A stretch of DNA of 64,000 nucleotides, taken from contig JALJCS010000034.1 of the NCBI GenBank assembly GCA_023055355.1, positions 3,052,001 through 3,116,000 on the forward strand. The letters are read 5' to 3'. The notes beneath the pieces were generated by a model. It did no database searches, was not told the origin of the DNA, and worked only from the letters and a program-made list of their open reading frames with translations. The translations under genes and the position numbers were made by a program. Of the stretch, positions 1-14,299 are shown in pieces. Every line of letters begins with the position of its first letter. Within the stretch, counting starts at the first letter, position 1. This DNA comes from Agelaius tricolor (taxonomy: Eukaryota > Chordata > Aves > Passeriformes > Icteridae).

Positions 1-3000
1 TCTGCCTCAAATGGGGAAACCAGCCAGCTGCCTTTGGGTGAGTAAGTTACAGTGATTGTGCTGCTCATGGAACTGAGCATCTGCTCCAGTTTCTTCCTGT
101 GCTCAGACACCAAACAAGTCAAAGCACTGTGGTAAAATCTGTCTTGGATATTGAATACTCTGTACACAGCACAGCAGGCAGCTCTCCTGGTGTGACTCTC
201 CTCTCTTATTCCCTTCCCACCCACACAAAAAGGTTCAGCGTTAGTTTTAAATAACTTATTTCATTTGGTGTATTAAAGTGGTTTTTGACTTTATGTACAA
301 TTCAGAGCAATTTAAATCTGTGTGTCCTGCTTTAGTCTGCAAACACTTGCTGTTCAGTTATGCTTAGGAGTGCTGGAAGAGCACAGGCTCCAGAGCCTCC
401 TGCTGTACCCTGTGAGCTGATTCTCCATGAAATCCCTCCCAACGCTTCTGAGACAGACCTTTGCTCACTTGGTGAGGCAGCATCAGTGTCACTCACTAAA
501 AATGATGAGTAATGAATTGTCAATAATGTAGATCTTCCTGCTGGCAGCACAATGACAGGGAGCCCTCACATCCCATTCCTTTCTGCGTTAAAACTATTCC
601 AAGCTTAGCCCGCTATAAACTGACTGCTCACCATATGCTGAGTTTAGAAGCAGTGAGGCCTTCCTGAAGGATTCAGTACATATAATGTGTTTGGAGAATG
701 TGAGAGTAACATAAAAAGTGAGCTCTCTGCTATGAGATCAGATGCTGGCAGTGACAGCTTCTAAAGGTGTTGCCTTCTGGAGATGGCATTTGAAATGGGA
801 GCTCATTGAAAATGAAATGCACAAAGGCTTGCTGAAAAAATAAATCCAACTTAAATTTTAGATCCTTGTGCACTCTATGCTTTTTTTGAAATCTTCAGTG
901 ATGTATCTATACCTGCAGATGAAAATACAGCAGATTTGTCACAAAATCATTAATGAATGTCCAACACTGAGTGCTCTGCCTGTATAAAATTGGTCAGCTG
1001 GCATGTGAGCCCATGTGATGGATTTTCACTTGAGTAGCTTCAAAAATATTTGGGAATGCATTTTCCTTTTTCTCTTTCAAGTTCTCTCTTCCTGCAGCTT
1101 TTTGTTGCTTGTGAGCTACACAGACCCAAAAGCTGATTAAACACCGTGAGTCAGAGCATTCCTTTCAGGATTTCTTAGCCAAGAATCAACAATGGAGAAA
1201 ATTATTTGCATGGGTTCCTAGTCTATGAAACATCATTCTCTTCCCTTGAATTCTGAAACACAAAGAGAGAGAATTCACCTGCAAGGTCCTGTCCTTTGAG
1301 CTTGTTTAGGTAAATTGACTTTGTGTAATGAAATTTTCATTGCTTCTGGGAATAAACAGAACAATATGTTTTTCAAAGCATTGCCTACATCAGAATTGCT
1401 CCATTTCTCATTACAGACTACATCGAGGAGCAGTATTACTAACCAAGTAAACATCAAGTAACCAGGACACCATTTTTAAAGGGTAGCTCTTAGAAATGAA
1501 TTTATGTCCAGTGGGAAGGGCTGCCTGAGCAGAACCCCCAGTTTGGAAGGGTGGGAGTTAGGCACACAGCAGCCTGTCCATCCTAACCCTAACCCTCTCC
1601 TCTGCACAGGCAATGCCCAGTCGGTGGAGCCATCTCCTGCTGCAGCAAGGCTCCCAGCACTGTTCCACACATACCAGGGAGAAGAGGAGAGTGGCAGGTG
1701 GGGCCCTCAAAGGCCTTTTCCTGGACAGATCCAGCAGCACCTCCTGCTGAGCGAGATCAAGGGAATGTTTCAGGCACTCCCGGGTTTTTGTGTAGCCCTG
1801 CCCTGGTGCTGCTGCTCTGCATTCCTGGTGAATGGGTGCTACAGCTCTGAGCAGTTCAGAACTGCAAAGCACTGGTGATAATGGCACTCAGTGCTTCTAA
1901 AAGCTCTGCCTCCCACTGCACTTGTACATATTAAAAAGGAAGGGGACAAAAGGCCCCCACAAACGCCAGGCTCCAGCATCAGGTGTGAATCATTATGAGA
2001 AGCAGCAGATTCAGTTTCTCCTTAAGTGCAAAATTTATTGCAGCCTTAACTGCTGTACCTTGGGCTGGTGCATACACAGTGCTCTGTTGATTTCTGTCTG
2101 GGTCACTGATTTTGCCTGGAAGACTGAATGCCATTTGATAGGTGAATTTGTGGGTTCTGGATACACTCTCAGCTGTAGAGGTAGAGGACAATGGCCATTA
2201 TTTCTCAGTCCCTTTCCCCCTGGTGGCCCATTTGCAGTTACGTGCTTGGTTTCAGGGTGAACCTGTTCACACTGGAGTCCTTCCTGTGGGAGAGCAGCAG
2301 ATGAGGACATGGTCTCATCTGCTGTCTTTTCCAGCCCTTCCCTACGGAGTATAATGGCTACATATGGTTTTGTGAGACTTACTCCTCAGTCCATATGGAG
2401 AAACTTCTGAGCATGTGTTTACAAACAAAACCACACTTTCCTCAGGGCTGAGAGGGAGACTTTTCAGGATAACTGCCTGTCCAGGTCTCACTTTTTTGCC
2501 AAAACAGATGTGCATTTCCTGCAGCAGGTTTTTGTTTTAACAGCATTTCACTCCGTCTCCCAGAGAGTGCCTCTACATTCATTAATAATAGAGTTTCAAT
2601 ATCTCAACATCATGTAAACTTAAAGCAAACAAACAACAAACCTCATGCATTTTCTCATGGTAGTCTTTGGTTCAGAAAGCAGAGTGGCCCAGGGATTCTG
2701 CCAACACCTCCATAGTTCACTGTGCATCCCAGTGATCAAAGGAAGCAGCTCTTGTTCTCTCAGTGTTACAGGTAAGATTGGTTTGATTACAATGGATTTG
2801 CTTCCAGAAAAAGTGAAAATCCAGTGAAGTATCTCACACAGACAAGATTCATCAGCCTGGGAAGATCTCATTTTGCTTCTTTGCACTGCATAATATTTAC
2901 CTTACTTTTTACCGTTGAATGCTATCTAATAGACTAATGCCAATTATTCAATATATTAACAGTATTACAATAGTCCCTGGGGAATAACCAAGAATAATTT

Positions 3001-4361
3001 GTGCTGGACAGAACTTTGCAGAAGTTGGTGAAGCCAGTATTTTCCTTGAAAAGCATGAAAGATAAAGCCAATGATAGCATGTACATTATTAACAACTTGC
3101 TCTTGTTTTCTACAAGCACAGTGTAGGTGTATGACATTAAGACTATTTCTCCTGCATGAAAACCTGGAACTCATATACATTTGTTTTATTATGACTGGAA
3201 AAGTGAAAAGGAAGTGAGGCAAGTCAATGTCCTGCTTGTTTCTCACAGCTCACTGTGCAGACAAGACAAGCTGCAGTTTGCAGCACTTGGTCTGTCTTTC
3301 ACAGAGCCTTGTCTTTAATTGCGACTCATTAAATGGCAGTGCAACACTGAACTGGCACCGTACAGGAGTGCTCCTCTATCACCTACTTGGGCTGATCCTC
3401 TGGAGCTAAACTGTCTAAACCCTGCTCTCCAGCAAACACAGCCAGCAGGAATGCTCCAAGGCTGATCAGGATTTCAGATGTGCAGTGTAGGTGTAGCTCA
3501 TGTGTCCACTGAGAACAGGCACCAAATCATCCTTTGTTTTCTTCAGTACTTACATTAATACTGCTCAAAGGAATTGAGCATTCAGGTATAGGGTCTTCTG
3601 AAAACTAACAGCTATTTTAATCCTGTGGCTTTTATTTCATGTACTAAATAGTAAATTGCTTTTGACTTTTATTGCCCAATGAATTATTCACTTCAAGTCG
3701 GAAAGGCAATTTTATAATATCTCATAAAAAGCATTTTAAACATGATGGTTATTATACACTTTCTGTCTCTACCACAGATTGTTTGGAATGTTTTAACTGT
3801 GATATGAGATTTTAAATATTGAACATATTGGGTGCCAGCGAATATTTCAGAAAACACAGTCAAGCTCTTCTGGCTCCACAGTTTGTATTATTAAACTGTC
3901 ATAAAGTGGGAAAAAACCTCTCCTGTCATGAGACTCTGTCAAAGAGAGAGCACAGAAGTGACTTTGAAGAGAACCTGCAATAGTAAAGGTCTGAAAGAAG
4001 GCAAGGGAGAAAGAGAATAAGAAACATGAATGTAATGAAACAAAAAGATACAAAGCTGGCTGGGATATTGAAAAAGGGGTTTGTGTTTCATAGAGTCACA
4101 GTTCTGAGCTGTCAGGCTGCCTTGGCAGATGAATGGCACAGGTTAGAGAGCTCTCTGTGCATCTGTCAAGCTGTAGGATTTAAGCTGGGATTCCAGCAAG
4201 TGTTTCAATCAGATAGCGAAATTTGAGGAGGAATACTGACTGCAGGGCCTCATTCTTAGGCAGATACTTGAAGATCTTACATCAAAGAACAGTTCTCAGT
4301 TTGAGAGAAAATAATGTTACCTGATACCTTCCAGACCTGTGGGTTTAGGGTTTTTTTTCTT

Positions 4362-4428
4362 TAAATAATAAAAAGATTTATAATAAAAATAATTAAAATA
4401 ATAAATTTAAAACTAAAATTTTATTTTC
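4362..4428. repeat. AT-rich low-complexity tract
   Basis: About 67 bases consist almost wholly of A and T, with repeated AATAAA-like and TTTAAA-like words. The tract ends in a T-rich run followed by TTTTCAG at the right side. It looks like simple low-complexity sequence. The CAG end resembles a splice acceptor, but no supporting exon is visible after it. Confidence 0.6.
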
Positions 4429-7400
4429 AGATGACTCTGAATGGGTCACGGCTGCCTGGAATTCCTGAGTCTCACAAAGTCCTCCTACCTTGACAGCAAG
4501 TACTTCCCTTGTGTAGGCTGTCCCAGGAAGATGTGATGTTTTCCACTACCTGACACTGAGGTAATGATTTTGGGGGGAAAGCTTTTATCAACAAGCTGAC
4601 AGTATGGAACTGGATGTATTCACAGATCAGGGAAATTGATAGAAAGGGTTAACCATGGATCTAAGAATGTAAAAAAAACCCCTTTCGTTGCTAAAATTTC
4701 CTACTCAGCAAAAATTTACTTTGCCTGTATGGATAAAAAAAATTAGATACCTAAAGAGAAACAAGTCTTAAGAATTAGCAGATATACACCAATATTTAAA
4801 GCATGCCTGCACTGTAGAACTGTGTTGCAATAACCTTTCTGAAGGTACTGACACATTTGCTGCTACACAATGTACAAGGCTTCTTTTCATGCTAATCTGG
4901 CAAATCCCCTTGATCTAGAAAAGATGAAAGACATTGCAGGGGCTATCTTTTACTTTCATCTTCTCTGTCTATTACCCAGGTCTTTACCTTATAAGTCACC
5001 TTTGTCTCACCTGCTCCTTACCCCATAACTTTCCTTTTGAAAGAGCACATTAACACAGTAAGGAAATGCACAAATTGCCTCTTCTTACACAAAAATTATG
5101 ACAGTCTCTGAAGTAAAAGAAGGATGCTTGTCATTTATCTGCTGTTTAGATATGCTTAAGTGGGCATACTCCTTAGTGTCCTGAAGAGTCATTTTAAGGT
5201 CAATACTGTGTGTAAATAATACAATTCAGCCCAAGTTCAACTGACCAAAAAAAGATGGAGGCTTCCCCATTAAGGTTCAAGATGAAAAAGCAATTTTCCT
5301 ACATATACTAATCATCCAATGTGTCTCTGTTCCCTTGAGGTCCAACCCTTCTTTAAAATCTGCAAGAGAGGATTGCCTTTGCTTTTATGATCCAGAAGTT
5401 TTCCATCCAGAAAATAATATCCCATGTATATTACATAAATAGAGAAAAGGGAAGTCTCCTCACAGAAAGAATTATAAAAAGCCAACTAAATTCCAACAGA
5501 TCACAAGCTATTTTTCCCTGTAACGAATTTCCACAGTTACTCTTATCTGCCTACTATACGCCAGTTCAATGGGCTTCTGGTACACTTTCTTCCTTTCTGT
5601 GCAAGTAATTCATGTTTCCTTGGATCTCACTGAAGGATTCCCAGGAGCAGACCTACATGTTTGTGAGTGTGCAGATACATGTGTAAGAAACAGTTCTCCC
5701 AACAAAGACTGGTTTGTAGTTGTGGCTTAACCAAAGACTCACCAGCAATGTGCAGATTTACCTAAATGCAAACATTTCCCCTCCACTCAGATTTTCCACA
5801 TCTACACAGCAGTTCTAGTGAAGTTGTGTTATTTTCCTCATGAAGTTCTCAAAGCAAGTGCTTTGTATAATAAAAGGTAAGGAAATTTATACTGCAGACT
5901 GATTGCTGTTTTACTTTGCTTCTTTGTGGGAAAAGGATGGAATTGATGTTACCTAAAGCTTCTGAGCTCAAACTTCATCCATTAAAACATTTCCATCAAG
6001 TACAGACTCCATGCTAAATAAATGATGAGTAAGTAAAAACAGGAATCATGAAGAGTTGGGAGTTTCACTTATGCACTGATCTTTATTCATGACTTCTATC
6101 TAATCTTGCTGTGAATGCTCCAAATATTAAGAACTGCCTTTCCAAGTAGGAAGCAGGACTGGAAACCCATGCTATTGGTGAAAGAAATTTCAAGCAGCCC
6201 TGCTTCCTCTTGAAAATGAAGCAGAATAAGTGAGGAAGAAAGTGATGATGGCCCTTATCCAGGGGGCATTTTCTTTTTTCATGGAGCCTTTTATCACATG
6301 ATATAATTACATAGAGAAGCTGGAACAAGCAAAAGCAAATGCTAAATATATGAGTTCATGTATCAAAAGGCAACCTCTTAAGAGCAATGATGTTAAATAG
6401 ATTATACTGTTTAAACAAAGCAGGACCTGGGGATTTTTAGAAAAAGACTTACATTAAATCAGAAGTCAAACAATGCCCTTGAAAGACAATTTTTCATTGT
6501 CATGAATCAGGAGTAAGAAAGCATTTCCCAGTAATAAAGGGTGATGCAAAATGGATTTTCCTGTCATGGTGCTAAATTCTGCTGTCAATAGGATTAGCTG
6601 GATGTTAAAAACCTAAGGTGTTTCCTTCCAAGTTATAAACATTTTTAAAAGAATAAAAATTGCCAAAACGCAAAGGAGAAGCTAAAATACAAAGCGGCGC
6701 AGGTGACTGTTTTAAACTGGAAAAGAAGCTCACCCTGGACAATGAAATGGAGGAGGATCTGTTTTGCTGAGAAAGCTTTTTTGTTTTCCAGCCAGATGAA
6801 AGATTTTGCATGAAAGAAAAAAAAAGGCCATGTACACAAAGCCCTCTGCCTTTCCTGCTCTATGAAGTAGCAGTTTGAGTGAAATCTGAGGGGCCTGGGG
6901 CAGCTGTTAAACAGCAGTTCCTCCCTTCCCTGGCTCAGTGTGATGCCAAGTAGCTGCACAGCCCCAGATTCGGACAGACAAGAGGAAAAGGAAAAAATAA
7001 CTTCCAGTAGTAAAAAAAATTATTTTTGTGATGTGTCAGCAGACATGGATTTAGAAACCAAACTGCACAAACATGAGAAGACCCATTGAAACTCCAGTGT
7101 GGCTGTTGAGCCACAGTAGGCTGGACTGTTTTACACTCAGCTGGGGAATTTTCCAAGGTAGTAAATTGTGCAAATCCAGAGATATGAGTAACACTTACAG
7201 GCATCTTACAGCTTCTGTAAGAAATCTCATTCTTTCCATGCTTCAAAGTTTTCAGATCAATACAACAAGTGCAGAAATTAGATGGGGCAGATGGAATAAA
7301 TGGAATTTAATGCAGTCATCACAAATTAAGACTCATGTAAAACTAACATTGTATATATTATCATGGGCTGATAATCTGCAGGCTACCTAAAGTTCCTTTG

Positions 7401-8135
7401 CTGCCATACACCCCTTATTTAGCACAAAATCATTATGGCCATAGCAAAATCTGAATACAAACAATCAACAGTCAGGTTTTGACACTAACAGAAGGGGATT
7501 TCTTGGGCCAGGTGCTCTCATTGACTAAAGACAGGCTTATTAATCTTTCATTTCAAGTGTACTGCTTGACAAGCCTGCCCTAATTTCCACAGCACATGTT
7601 CACCTGCCAGGCTTCTCCAGCCTGTGACACCAATTCCTGAGCACAGACCCAAATCAGCATTTGACCTTTAGAAAGTTCACTCAGAATGCAAGTGCATGTC
7701 CAAAACCACATTAAAAACTCATCTTTTCTTGGCCAAAACCACTAAGAAGCTAGGAAGACACTGCAGGTTATGAGCACAAGGAAAGAGCACAAAAATAGGG
7801 AGTTAACAGGGTGTGATGTATTTGTGGCAAAAATTGTAACTTTCCTGCATCCACAGCCCACAGTTGCAAGGAAAAAAAAAAGAGGAAAAATTTAGTGTTC
7901 AATAACACCTGAATAACACTTGAAATAACTAAATTACTGTCTTCAGAATGCTGAAGAATTAGGAAGAATGGGATATAGAGAAAAACTTATCTAATTTTTG
8001 AGAAAAATTGAATAGTCTACTGTTTCACCTCAAGTGTTCTGCTGAAACAATGCTTTAACTTTGGTGCCTTTTTTTTTCCCAATGTTTTTAAGAGGAAAAA
8101 ATAAACACAACCTTACAGAGCATTTGAAAAAGTAA

Positions 8136-8169
8136 CTATATATATATATTAAAAAACTATATATATATT
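8136..8169. repeat. Interrupted (TA)n microsatellite
   Basis: Two runs of alternating T and A, at about 8,136-8,150 and 8,158-8,169, are separated by a short A run. This is an ordinary dinucleotide microsatellite and could be polymorphic in length. Confidence 0.7.
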
Positions 8170-10621
8170 TATGTGTTTATATAATAGTTGTACCACAATT
8201 TCTTTCCCTTGTGGTTTTTTCCTCTCTTCCCATATGATTGGAAGCCCCAAACTGAGGCATTTCAATCATCTTCCTCTGGACTCCCTCTATAGCCAGTGGA
8301 GGAAAAAAGGACCTCTAGAGAGCACTGCAGCACATAAATTCTGAATCACCTTCAGCAGGGCTCTCTCCCTTCTCTCTCAGCTCTCAGGAATGTTCTCAGT
8401 TAAATGGGAAAAAAGATAGATCCACATTCCTGGTGTGAGGCAGCAAATAGGTTTCCATTGCTTTAAAGATATGAGGCACCTATCTAAAGCTGCTGGAAAT
8501 GAATTCCTTGTTTCAATGATTTCCCTGATTAATTTCCTTGTTTATTTTCCATAATTAACTACAAACTAGACACATTTACCTGATTTAATATAGCATCACC
8601 AGAATTCAGATGTCCTGGCATTTTGAGCTGACCGGGTTCTTTTTAACTTTAAAGAGGTGGAATGAGTTTTCAAATATTGAAGTTGCACAAACAATTTTTC
8701 ATGTTCATTTATAAAATCAGAAACTTATACCAGACTGTTGATCCAAAAGCTACAGTTGCTAAAAAACACTGTTGCAAAATACCATGTTGAAAGACATGGT
8801 CTTGAAAATTGTCTTTATGCCTCTACTGGTAAGGAACAAAATACAAAGTTTTATATTTTATGCCAAAGTCTTTGCAACACAGTGTGCTTGAAGAAGTCTA
8901 TTTTTGTTTTAATAGCTGGTTTTTCAATGGAATCACAAGTATGATGCACAAGTCTCTTCAAAGAATGATGTCCTGATTTTACTCATTTTTCTGAATGTTG
9001 CTTCAAAGAATTTTAGGCACTTCACAAACTCCAGGCCAAAAAACTCAATACCAGTGAATTGGTAATATGATCCTTTTAAGGGGCAATTAAACTTTCTTGA
9101 CTCTAAAATGATTACAATTAAGATGAATCTTTAATTTTCATTCCCTACCCATGCATATTATCCTGTAATACAAAGTTAACTTTTCCTCTATTTTTGTGTG
9201 CTAAAGTTTCCTTCCCACAAATCAAACCTCCCTTTCACTTTCCATGGAAAAACACTGAACTTGGTAATGTTTTTGCAAGATTTATCCCCAACACCTTCTG
9301 GAATTTTTAATCAAAGGTACCAATAGATACCACTTCTGTTTCTTTTAAAGTAACCAGTCAGCTTACAAATAAGTGACATTTTAAATACTTTGTGCTACTT
9401 TCAGCAGTGTTCTACTCCAGCAAGCAAAATGAGACATGACACAAGCAGTGTAGCTCCATTAAATGAAAAATATTTCCCATGTTCCTGAACTCTGAAGTTA
9501 TGTTAAAAGACAGAAAGAATTCTATTTGCATTTTGTCTCCACAATCCAGGTCTATACATTGCAAGTGCCTAGATGACATCCAGAAAAAAAAAATAATTCA
9601 GGGCACAATAGTTTATCCTCAATAACCAGAAGTCAAATGTTGCAGTAAAAAGCTTTTAGAAAATCAGTGAAGGAGTAAACTTAATGTCTAATACAAGCAA
9701 GAAAATGTAGCCCTAGCTAAATTATGTTGCCTGGCAGGGTGGGGTAATTGTTAAAAGATTTCAAGCTTTTGTATGATTACTAGAATTTCAACATAAGGTA
9801 AATATGATCAGATTAGTCTTAACATTTTAAGCAACAAACTGTGCTTTAGCGATTGTCATTTTGTTTGGTAGGCAGAGAAAATATTATTGATATTGACATA
9901 ATAACATTTTTGTTTTACTAACTTTATTAAAAGTAGCTACAAAATAGAAAAGCTCATAAATACATAATTCAAATCAAATCAAGCAAATGTACCTAGCTTT
10001 ATCAATATGATTTCTTTTTCCACTGGCAATATGAATTAATGACTCCTTCGTTCTGCTGAAAACAAGATTGTTTCCTCATTTGCCAAACAGTTGTTAAATT
10101 GGTGAAGCAGACCCAACATATGGGAGCCCCCAAGGATTGATGTTCTTCTGTCAGTCTTTCAGGACTCAGGCTAAGTAAGGACAAGTGATAAGTAAATACA
10201 GCACTACAAAAAACCCTGCAGAAATACCAATTCACTCCATGATCTGTCTCCACTCATCAATTGCACAGACACCAACTGTAGCATTGATTTCTGTTTCTCA
10301 GGCCTTCCTTCACAAGGGCTGCTATTTGGATTGCTCTCTCCTTTGAACATTTCTCCATTTGCTTTCCGTCTTTGACTTCCTCACAAACAGGTTTTAGCTT
10401 TTTCCTCACCTACCAGCTCATTCCCATTTCAGCCTGTTATGGCTCCCTTATTTTATTCTTTCCTGTACTGTAGAATTCCTTCCAGCCATTTTTTACAGAG
10501 AGTGCTGTTCCAGTCACCTTTCTTTTCTTTACAGCCACCTTTGTAGGAAGGACATTTTCCTGATGGGGTCTTCTCACAAGTAACAGATTCAGGATGAAAG
10601 AGATTCAGGTTCTGCCAGTGG

Positions 10622-10833
10622 AAGTTTAGGTTATTTGGAAGCATTTCTTCAAAGAGAGGTTGGTCAGACCCTGGAACAGGCTTCCCGGGGGTCAGGGGTG
10701 GAGTCAGTGCTCCCAGAGAGATTTAAAAGAAGCATGGATGTGGCACTTGGGACAGGGCTAGGGAGTGGCCTTGGTAGTGTTGCACTTCCAGTCTTAATGG
10801 TTTGTTCCAACCTAATTGAATCTGTTTCTATGG
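10622..10833 (+). mobile_element. CR1 LINE, 5'-truncated 3' tail
   Basis: The segment reads like the 3' end of a chicken-repeat-1 LINE in the sense direction. It has a block resembling 'ggttggtcagaccctgga', then 'caggcttccc', then 'gtggagtca', 'ggatgtggcact', and finally 'ttccaaccta' followed by a degenerate 'gattctatg'-like end. Roughly 210 bases remain of an element several kilobases long, which is the usual 5'-truncated form of CR1 in birds. No reverse transcriptase or endonuclease sequence is present. Several small differences from the remembered consensus suggest an old copy. The subfamily cannot be named by eye. A solo LTR begins 25 bases downstream. Confidence 0.88.
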
Positions 10834-10851
10834 CCCCTGTAACTCCCATAA

Positions 10852-11131
10852 GAGTTTTGTTGTCATCCTATGGCAAAAGCTCCACACCTTCTCAGTGATT
10901 TGTCATGGGCAGCTCCTCACAGCACTGACTCCTTCCTCACAGCCAACAACTCCAACTCTCCCCTCACCCAGCTAACCCACCTTTTTGTAGCACTGGTCTT
11001 CTTATTGGACACAGTTGTGGCCTGTTAAGGGCAGGACTGTTCCTAATTGATGATTAGTACAGCTGCAATTGCTCAGGTGTGAGACGACCTTCTGCACCTA
11101 TTTTCTTACATTCTATCCCTCCACAGAGTTT
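10852..11131 (-). mobile_element. Solo ERV LTR, copy A, with 6-bp target duplication
   Basis: The LTR proper spans 10,858-11,125 (268 bases) and is read on the minus strand. It begins TGTGGAGGG and ends in ACAACA, so it obeys the TG...CA rule. It is flanked by a perfect direct repeat, GAGTTT, at 10,852-10,857 and 11,126-11,131. In the sense direction it has a CCAAT box (complement at 11,004-11,008) about 20 bases before a TATA-like CTACAAAAA (complement at 10,981-10,989). It has no coding capacity, and no internal retroviral region is nearby. Six-base duplications are typical of class II (alpha/beta, ERVK-like) avian retroviruses. That class, and the inference that LTR-LTR recombination removed the body, come from general knowledge and not from a database match. 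Confidence 0.88.
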
Positions 11132-14100
11132 AACTGAAGAGAATTTTCCAAATTTATCTGGAGGGGGAAAAAAGTTTAAAAACCCCTCACCAACAAGAAG
11201 ATAAAACCTATGAACTTTTGGTACCAAACATTTTGTAGAACTTGGCAGTGACAGCACCAATCCTTTGCAATACTTTTCCCACAGAAACCATTTGTCCGTA
11301 CAAGTCAGTAAAAGTAAAGCTCTTCAGGAAAAAAAGAAAAACTAAGTTTTAATACAATCTGAAAAATGCCCACCTTTAAAATTTTTTTTCTTTAATATCA
11401 TTCACCTCAATCATCACATATAAAATAACATTAATCAAGAAAATTATTGTGGCAACATTGACAGCTGTGGAATATCTATCTTTTAATGTTGTATATGAGT
11501 TTTAAAAACATTCTTCCTGCCTGATACAACTTAGAGACTTGATAAACAGAAATTAGAAAAGGAAGAATAATGTTGTACTTCAGAAATCCTATGTCCTGTG
11601 ACATTTCAAAGTTCTTTTCCTTCCTGCAACTGCTGCAGGTTTCATTTGTGGTCCTGGAAAAGTTTGCCCTCATCACCCATGAAAATAGGATTTCAATCCT
11701 TCCAATCTCATTCCGAAGCAAGATCCAGCTTGATTTTAAACTTGTTGGGTACAACTTTGCAATCAATTCTGCCATCAGATCCTGTGCTCAGGATCCTGGG
11801 AACATCCTATTATCTGGGATGCCTGGGTGCTCTCATAAATCCAGCAATAATCACTACCATAGGAATAATTGGCACAAAGACACACATTAGTGAACGCTCC
11901 AACTTGGCCAGCTTGTGAGGCACTGCGCTGACATTAATTGGGGACTTGCAGTGATTTGGGCCAAGTACTGCCATGCAGACATGATGGGAACTCGCCTTGG
12001 TAATTTCTGCTCACAAAACCAGTTGAATTTTAAGGCTAACAACTTTCCTTCCAAAGCCCTTTTCACATCTACTGACAACCTTCATTGTTAGCTGCTAACT
12101 TGCTTGGGTGTGTTGATCTGCGAGTCTCATTTGAATACATTCATTATTATACTGCCAGAAGAAACAAAATAAACTTAATTAGAGGTCACATCACTTCCAG
12201 CTCAAGTTAATTAAAAGCCTAATCAAACCTTTTGGGAAACAGTAGCCTGTCAGTGAAAAAATGATAAGGGGAATAAATGGCATTATCCCCACACTAAGGA
12301 CAGTCATCTGTCTGATTGCCTTTTCTTCCTCCCCCTGCCTGATTTTGCACAAAAAGAAACACACAGGATAGTACATATACTCTCACATAACATTCATACT
12401 AAATAAATGAGTTTGCCAGCTTTCCCTCAGTCTGGGAATCAATGCCTATTGCAGGAGGAAATGCAGGAATGATGCTGCATATCTTGATGCTGCCTAGCCC
12501 ATAAAAAAGATCAGCCATTACAAGGTCAACTTTCCAACTCAACTGCATTTGGGAGAAGTATGGAAACCAGCTGGAGGCCTAACAGGACTGAATCTCCAAT
12601 TAGTAAAGACAAGATAGGCAGAACTCATGGGGTGCACACTCCAACTGCTGCTGCCAGCATGCCTGAGCCCTCACAACGCACGGACCTGCTGTGTAACCTG
12701 GAAAAGCCATTGCCTCTCTTGGATCTTTGCTTTGGCCATTTAAGTCTGCTCACAAAAATTGGATTTCAGACCATGTTTTCTTCTTGGTAAATCACTTACT
12801 GCTATAATACTAATTACTACCAGCCATGCTGTAAGGAAATTACAAACAAAGACATTTCTCACATAGGAGGTCTAGTGAGGAAAAGTTCTATCAACAGATG
12901 CTGAAAAATGTGATAGCCACTTTTTCCATATCACCAACAACCTCACGTGACAGCCTCTCCCATCAGGAGCCCACAAATGAAATTTATAAAAGATAAAGAC
13001 TGATTTTTCAATAAAAATTGTTTATTGGACTCAAAGAGAAGTCCTGAACAGAAAGTACCTAAGGAGAAATCTGGGATACTCAATATGTTCATTATCTGCA
13101 TTTCTTCAACCCCAGGTACTTCCTGAGTCCGGCAAGAACCCATTAATTTTAAGCCCAACTGCTCCCTTGGGCATTGTAAATAATATTCATTATTGAACAC
13201 AAAATCTCAAATTGTGTCAAACTAACAGCTCAGTATCATGTCCCTGTTTCATACTGGATTAATAAAATTCCTAAAAAATGAGATCCAAACCTGTGTGCTT
13301 CCGAATTTTTCTGCTTGTCCTCACCCTTATTTGCTCCTCCTGGAGAATAATGAGCTGTTCAAGCTGAGCTGAGGTGATGGTTTTCCCCAAAAAAATTTGT
13401 TATGCCGAACTCTCAGAAATCACATAGTGATTTCAGTGTTGCTTTGAAAGGAAAATCCAAAGTAAAGTTTTAGAAGACTTCATTTTGAAATTAAAATTCA
13501 GGGACGTGAAGCTTCATTTAAAATTTTATCCTTAGCTATGCTGTTCACATCTGTTCTGGATTGCTCTTTCCATAATTTCATGATGCATAGAATATTATTG
13601 CTACTCCTGAGGGCTCCACTTAATGTTAACTGAAAGGCATTATCTATTTAGATGAAACTACATTTCCTATTTGTGGGAAGAGCAAAACCACAAGCATGGC
13701 TGTGTTTTCCTGGAGCGTCCCAGAGCAGTCACTTTTCTTACACATTTGAAGCATCCAGGTTTACCTGAACAGAGCAAAACCAGCTTGACACGGAAAAGCA
13801 GAAAGCAGATCAGGAAGAAATTGCTAACATTGGATATGTCAGCATTTTATTTTGGTATTGTTTTTCTCTTGTGACCTGTTTTCAGGGAGGAAAATTAGGA
13901 GCACACACAAATTTGATTTTTCACCTCCTGTCATTCTCTCACAAATGTTGTTCTCAATTTCAGCACCAAATGGAAATATCTAACATGGCTTACAGATTTT
14001 CGCAGCTGAGCAAATTCTTAAAACAGATGAATATTTCAGTTGCAAATCAGGGCTAAAATAGAGATTTATTATGTCTGGAACTCAACTGGAAGAACACTCA

Positions 14101-14260
14101 TTCCATTTTCCTTCTTCTCATGACAGTTCCCACCCAGCCAAACAACATGCATTGTATGCTACTCATAAAAATACATCTGTGCTTAGAGTGAAGGTGGGCA
14201 CAAATTTCATAATCAGATGAAAGAATTCAGGTCAGCCTTCATCAGAGAAAAAGAAAGAAA

Positions 14261-14299
14261 ATTCAGGGGAATTTTCTTCATTCAGGAGAATTTTGCTTC
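14261..14299. repeat. About 20-bp tandem duplication
   Basis: Two adjacent near-copies of a word beginning ATTCAGG and containing GAATTTT and CTTC lie at about 14,261-14,279 and 14,280-14,299. They differ by one substitution and one inserted G. It looks like a simple local duplication. Confidence 0.6.

Larger units (their letters stand above)
1..10621. other. Gene-free AT-rich stretch
   Basis: I see no gene here. Open frames are short, overlap each other on both strands and show no recognisable protein family. The stretch contains an AT-rich low-complexity tract near 4,362-4,428 and an alternating TA tract near 8,136-8,169. It also has 2.5 telomere-like CCCTAA units at 1,582-1,596, which is too few to be called an interstitial telomere. 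Much of 4-10 kb looks A-rich on the plus strand. It could be intergenic or intronic, and the sequence alone does not decide. Confidence 0.6.

Noticed and set aside
1582..1596. Telomere-like CCCTAA repeats
   Set aside because: Only about 2.5 units, within chance expectation for 64 kb and too short for an interstitial telomere.
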